DNA of 8,589 bases from Lachnospiraceae bacterium UBA7729 (GTDB taxonomy: Bacteria > Bacillota > Clostridia > Lachnospirales > Lachnospiraceae), in the NCBI GenBank assembly GCA_002482005.1, contig DLFD01000077.1, positions 7,263 through 15,851 on the forward strand. The letters run 5' to 3'. The notes below the pieces were generated by a model. It searched no databases. It was not told where the DNA came from and saw nothing but the letters and a program-made list of their open reading frames with translations. Positions within the stretch are counted from its first letter, which is position 1; every line of letters starts with the position of its first letter. Made by a program: the position numbers and the translations under genes. Shown in pieces: positions 6,374 to 8,589 of the stretch.

Positions 6374-6780
6374 GATATGGTATGGTAGAAAAGAAACTTG
6401 CGTCTTCCATCCTGTCCTGCAGGACATCCTATAAATTTGCCCTTAAGGACAAGGAGACCGGAGAGATCCAGATGTTTGTGATGGGACCGGGACTTGCGGA
6501 GCTCCTCCATGGAGTAGAGGAATATGGTTCTCTGAAAAGAGCAGCCCAGTCTATGAGGATGTCCTACAGCAAGGCGTGGACTCATGTGAAGCGGGCAGAG
6601 CAGATCTGCGGAGCGAAACTGACTCGTCCCGCAGTCGGGGGTGAGGGAGGAGGAGGCTCCTCCCTCACGGAGGAAGGCGCATGGCTCCTTCATGCCTACG
6701 ACTGCTTTGTGAAAGAAGCAGACGAGAAAGCAGGGGAGCTCATGGAGAAATATTTCACGAAGGATCTTCCTTTTTCATAA
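6370..6780 (+). CDS. ModE-like winged-helix regulator, DNA-binding domain only
   Basis: This is a likely transcription factor of the ModE N-terminal (LysR-type winged-helix) family, which controls molybdate genes. The 136-residue product contains the helix-turn-helix GSLKRAAQSMRMSYSKAW (53-70), whose MSYSKAW signature is typical of ModE. A GGEGGGGSSLTEEG wing (89-102) and a helical tail follow. Full-length ModE has about 260 residues with two C-terminal Mop/TOBE molybdate-binding domains; these are absent, and the gene stops cleanly without sign of a frameshift. Short stand-alone versions are known in Clostridia. I chose GTG at 6370 because GTGA overlaps the modA stop, suggesting translational coupling. 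ATG at 6382 is the alternative, four residues shorter; neither has a strong ribosome binding site. It probably binds the palindrome at 5421-5444, making the operon autoregulated (inference). Confidence 0.88.
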   Translation: MRYGMVEKKLASSILSCRTSYKFALKDKETGEIQMFVMGPGLAELLHGVEEYGSLKRAAQSMRMSYSKAWTHVKRAEQICGAKLTRPAVGGEGGGGSSLTEEGAWLLHAYDCFVKEADEKAGELMEKYFTKDLPFS

Positions 6781-6818
6781 GAGAGCATGCAGAAAGAGGT
6801 TTACTCACACGGCAGGGA

Positions 6819-6824
6819 TACAAT
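6819..6824 (+). promoter_or_regulatory. Weak candidate -10 box before the TerB-like gene
   Basis: TACAAT matches the -10 consensus at five of six bases in the 96-nt gap before the next gene. The nearest -35-like hexamer, TTTACT at 6800-6805, is only 13 bp away, which is too short. The evidence is weak. Confidence 0.25.
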
Positions 6825-6876
6825 TTCTTTGCTTTGACGCTGAACATATGTTTTTCGTTTCCGGAGGATACCTGAT

Positions 6877-8430
6877 ATGGATGAAGAAAATTCAAGAATC
6901 TATTCGGATATCCCGATCCCGAAAAGGGAAGAGCGAAAGTCAGGGCGGGAGAGAGGTCCTGCAGGCGAAGGCTCCGCGGGCCCTGGCAGATCTCCCTGGA
7001 ACTACATTACGGAGGAGGACCTGTTCCGGGATTTCTCGGATGAAATGCGCAGGCGGCAGGAGAAGGAGAACGAGAAGTATGAGGCCTGGAGGGCGAAGAT
7101 CAGGGCCGGGGAACCGACTTCAGACCCGTATGCGGTCCGGGTCCGCTTCGCCAGACGCTATGTGACGGAACTTCTCGGGAAAGACCGGAAAGAGACCGCC
7201 GAGGAAGGATGGGAGATTCTGAAACATTTCGGGGAAGAGGGGGCAGACGGCCTGTCTTTCTCGGGCTATCTGCCGGAGACTCTTGCCGAGATCCGGAAAT
7301 ATTACGTCATTATGTCGGATCTTCCGAGAAAGTATACTGCGGAAGTCTTCGCAGAAGATATCCGGAAGGATGAGAAGATCCTGGCGCTGCTTCTGTACGA
7401 CGAAGCAGATGATGATGAGGTATACGAAGCCGTATCGGAATTCGGGAAATATAATGGAAGCAGATCACATTTTTTTGAAGAGCATGAGGAGGAGATGAAG
7501 CACGTCATCCGCCTGGCCTACGGGGCATATGCGGATGCGTATGGAGAAAAGTACGGGAGAAAGCTGACCGATGACCTGTTCGGGGAACCGGACACGCGCG
7601 TCTGGTATCCTTACCAGATGGTGCATGCCAGCCTGCCGCAGGATCTGAAGAAGAAGGTCTTTACCTACCAGGTGGACCCGATCCTGACATACACCTGCAG
7701 GCGGGGAAACTGGACGGTCACCCAGTATTTTCCGGGAGTCTTCGGGAGCAAGATCATCCGGGAGAAGCTGGGACAGGTGTGCCGCGAGACAGAGCGGCTC
7801 CTGCGGGATGCCGCGGGATACCGGAAGCTGAAGCTGTCAGACATGGATGAGGACCTGCGGAAGCTGATCAAAGGCGCGGTCGGGAAGTACCTTGAGGAAA
7901 AGGCTGCGGCTGAGCGGGAGAAGGCAAGACCGAAGATCCGCATCGACCTCTCGAGGCTGAGCACGATCCGGTCCGACGCGGATTACACGAGAGACCAGCT
8001 GCTCGAAGGGAGTGAGGAAGAGCTGCCGGAGCCTGGGTTCGGAGACCTCAGGTCCGGGGGACTTGAGCCCGGAGAACCTGACGCCGGGGCAAGTGGATCC
8101 GGAATGGCAGGATCTGGGACAGAAGTGCCGAAGCCGGAACAGTCCGGGCAGGCGGAAGAGAAACCGGATGTCGATCCTTACGGGCAGGCGGAAGAGAAAC
8201 CGGATGTCGATCCTTACGGGCTGTCTTCTGATGAACTTCAGGTACTGCATCTCCTTCTGGCGGGCGAAGACCCTTCCGCCTACATTCGGGAACATCGGCT
8301 CTTTTCGTCCATCATCGCGGATTCCATCAACGAGAAACTGTTCGACAAGATCGGGGACTCCGTCATCGAAGAGACAGACGATGGGCTGGCACTGATCGAA
8401 GACTACATCGAGGACCTGCGGGGACTCTGA
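6877..8430 (+). CDS. TerB-N/TerB-C domain-like protein (stress or defence associated, tentative)
   Basis: The 517-residue acidic, probably cytoplasmic protein has no signal peptide or membrane segment. Residues 1-60 are low-complexity and charged. A block near 66-100 (YEAWRAKIRAGE, then RRYVTELLG) resembles the start of the TerB-N domain in clostridial proteins. A region around 225-275 with LFG, YPYQM and YTCRRGNWTV fits the same family. Near 350-375, RIDLSRLSTIR resembles the start of a TerB-C region. The C-terminus, with SSDELQVLHLLLAG, SIIADSINEKLFDKIGDSV and ending LIEDYIEDLRGL, matches its usual ending. Between these lies a Gly/Pro/Glu-rich linker (about 383-447) ending in two identical 12-residue repeats. 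TerB-domain proteins are predicted parts of Ter-linked stress systems and often neighbour helicases or P-loop ATPases; none is visible here. GGAGGA at 6863-6868 lies 8 nt before the ATG. The family call is from memory of patterns, not a search. Confidence 0.7.
   Translation: MDEENSRIYSDIPIPKREERKSGRERGPAGEGSAGPGRSPWNYITEEDLFRDFSDEMRRRQEKENEKYEAWRAKIRAGEPTSDPYAVRVRFARRYVTELLGKDRKETAEEGWEILKHFGEEGADGLSFSGYLPETLAEIRKYYVIMSDLPRKYTAEVFAEDIRKDEKILALLLYDEADDDEVYEAVSEFGKYNGSRSHFFEEHEEEMKHVIRLAYGAYADAYGEKYGRKLTDDLFGEPDTRVWYPYQMVHASLPQDLKKKVFTYQVDPILTYTCRRGNWTVTQYFPGVFGSKIIREKLGQVCRETERLLRDAAGYRKLKLSDMDEDLRKLIKGAVGKYLEEKAAAEREKARPKIRIDLSRLSTIRSDADYTRDQLLEGSEEELPEPGFGDLRSGGLEPGEPDAGASGSGMAGSGTEVPKPEQSGQAEEKPDVDPYGQAEEKPDVDPYGLSSDELQVLHLLLAGEDPSAYIREHRLFSSIIADSINEKLFDKIGDSVIEETDDGLALIEDYIEDLRGL
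8146..8217 (+). repeat. Perfect 36-bp tandem duplication in the TerB-like gene
   Basis: 8146-8181 and 8182-8217 are identical at every base and encode GQAEEKPDVDPY twice. They lie in the disordered linker before the C-terminal domain. Perfect identity indicates a recent or actively maintained duplication. The frame is preserved. Confidence 0.95.
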
Positions 8431-8480
8431 CAGGGACAGGATTCGTTCTATTTTTCATGGGATTTCATCAGATGACGCAA

Positions 8481-8540
8481 GTGCCAAAAGTCATTGGCCG
8501 TGTGCGCCCCAGCACATAAGGCCATATGACTTATTGGCAC
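8481..8540. repeat. 60-nt near-perfect hairpin downstream of the TerB-like gene
   Basis: GTGCCAAAAGTCATTGGCC (8481-8499) pairs with 8520-8540 (starting GGCCATATGAC, ending ATTGGCAC) over 19 bp with two single-base bulges. Inside, TGTGC (8501-8505) pairs with GCACA (8512-8516) around a 6-nt loop. There is no T-tract on either strand, so it is not a standard intrinsic terminator. It could be a structured RNA, a small palindromic mobile element or an mRNA 3'-end stabiliser. I do not recognise a known family. Confidence 0.8.
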
Positions 8541-8552
8541 GCCTAACACTGA

Positions 8553-8589
8553 GCACGTAGGAATTTGCGTATGCAAATTCCGAGAGTGC
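8553..8589. repeat. Second hairpin at the window end
   Basis: GGAATTTGC (8560-8568) and GCAAATTCC (8573-8581) form a perfect 9-bp stem with a GTAT loop. An outer GCAC (8553-8556) pairs with GTGC (8586-8589) across a small internal loop. It ends exactly at the window edge, so the full element may be longer. Its partner hairpin lies 12 nt upstream. No gene is visible from 8431 to 8589. Confidence 0.75.

Noticed and set aside
6834..6839. TTGACG as a -35 box for the TerB-like gene
   Set aside because: No -10-like hexamer occurs at a suitable distance before the ribosome binding site.
8481..8540. Intrinsic terminator for the TerB-like gene
   Set aside because: The stem is strong, but no run of T follows it on either strand.

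Overview
The window looks like a chromosomal segment of an anaerobic member of the Bacillota (Clostridia, possibly Lachnospiraceae-like). This rests on strong AGGAGG-type ribosome binding sites, the gene families present, and the moderately GC-rich codon use. No ribosomal RNA or other decisive taxonomic marker is present, so this is inference. All convincing genes lie on the + strand.

Layout: (1) 1-372 holds about six tandem copies of a 64-bp unit and no credible gene. (2) 416-3332 carries three [NiFe]-hydrogenase maturation genes, hypD, hypE and hypA, all with their key catalytic or metal-binding residues. (3) 3520-5352 carries two paralogous HGGGW/GDSAG alpha/beta hydrolases in tandem. (4) 5421-6780 is a molybdate module: a ModE-type palindrome, modA, and a short ModE-like regulator with only the DNA-binding domain, probably translationally coupled to modA. 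(5) 6877-8430 encodes a protein resembling the TerB-N/TerB-C family. (6) 8431-8589 has no gene but contains two strong hairpins.

Functionally, HypD, HypE and HypA build the Fe(CN)2CO centre and insert nickel into [NiFe]-hydrogenases. ModA and the ModE-like protein handle molybdate or tungstate. Together they would suit an organism with a hydrogenase and a Mo/W enzyme such as formate dehydrogenase, but neither enzyme is in the window. HypB, HypC, HypF, ModB and ModC are also absent here.

The most unusual trait is the density of minisatellites. Six arrays with different units (64, 39, 31, 19, 33 and 36 bp) occur in 8.6 kb, in gene gaps and inside two protein linkers. The hypA start codon and stop codon both sit at the edges of repeat arrays. 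The second most interesting trait is the one-domain ModE regulator next to a perfect CGTTATTCT-N6-AGAATAACG palindrome that overlaps a likely -10 box.
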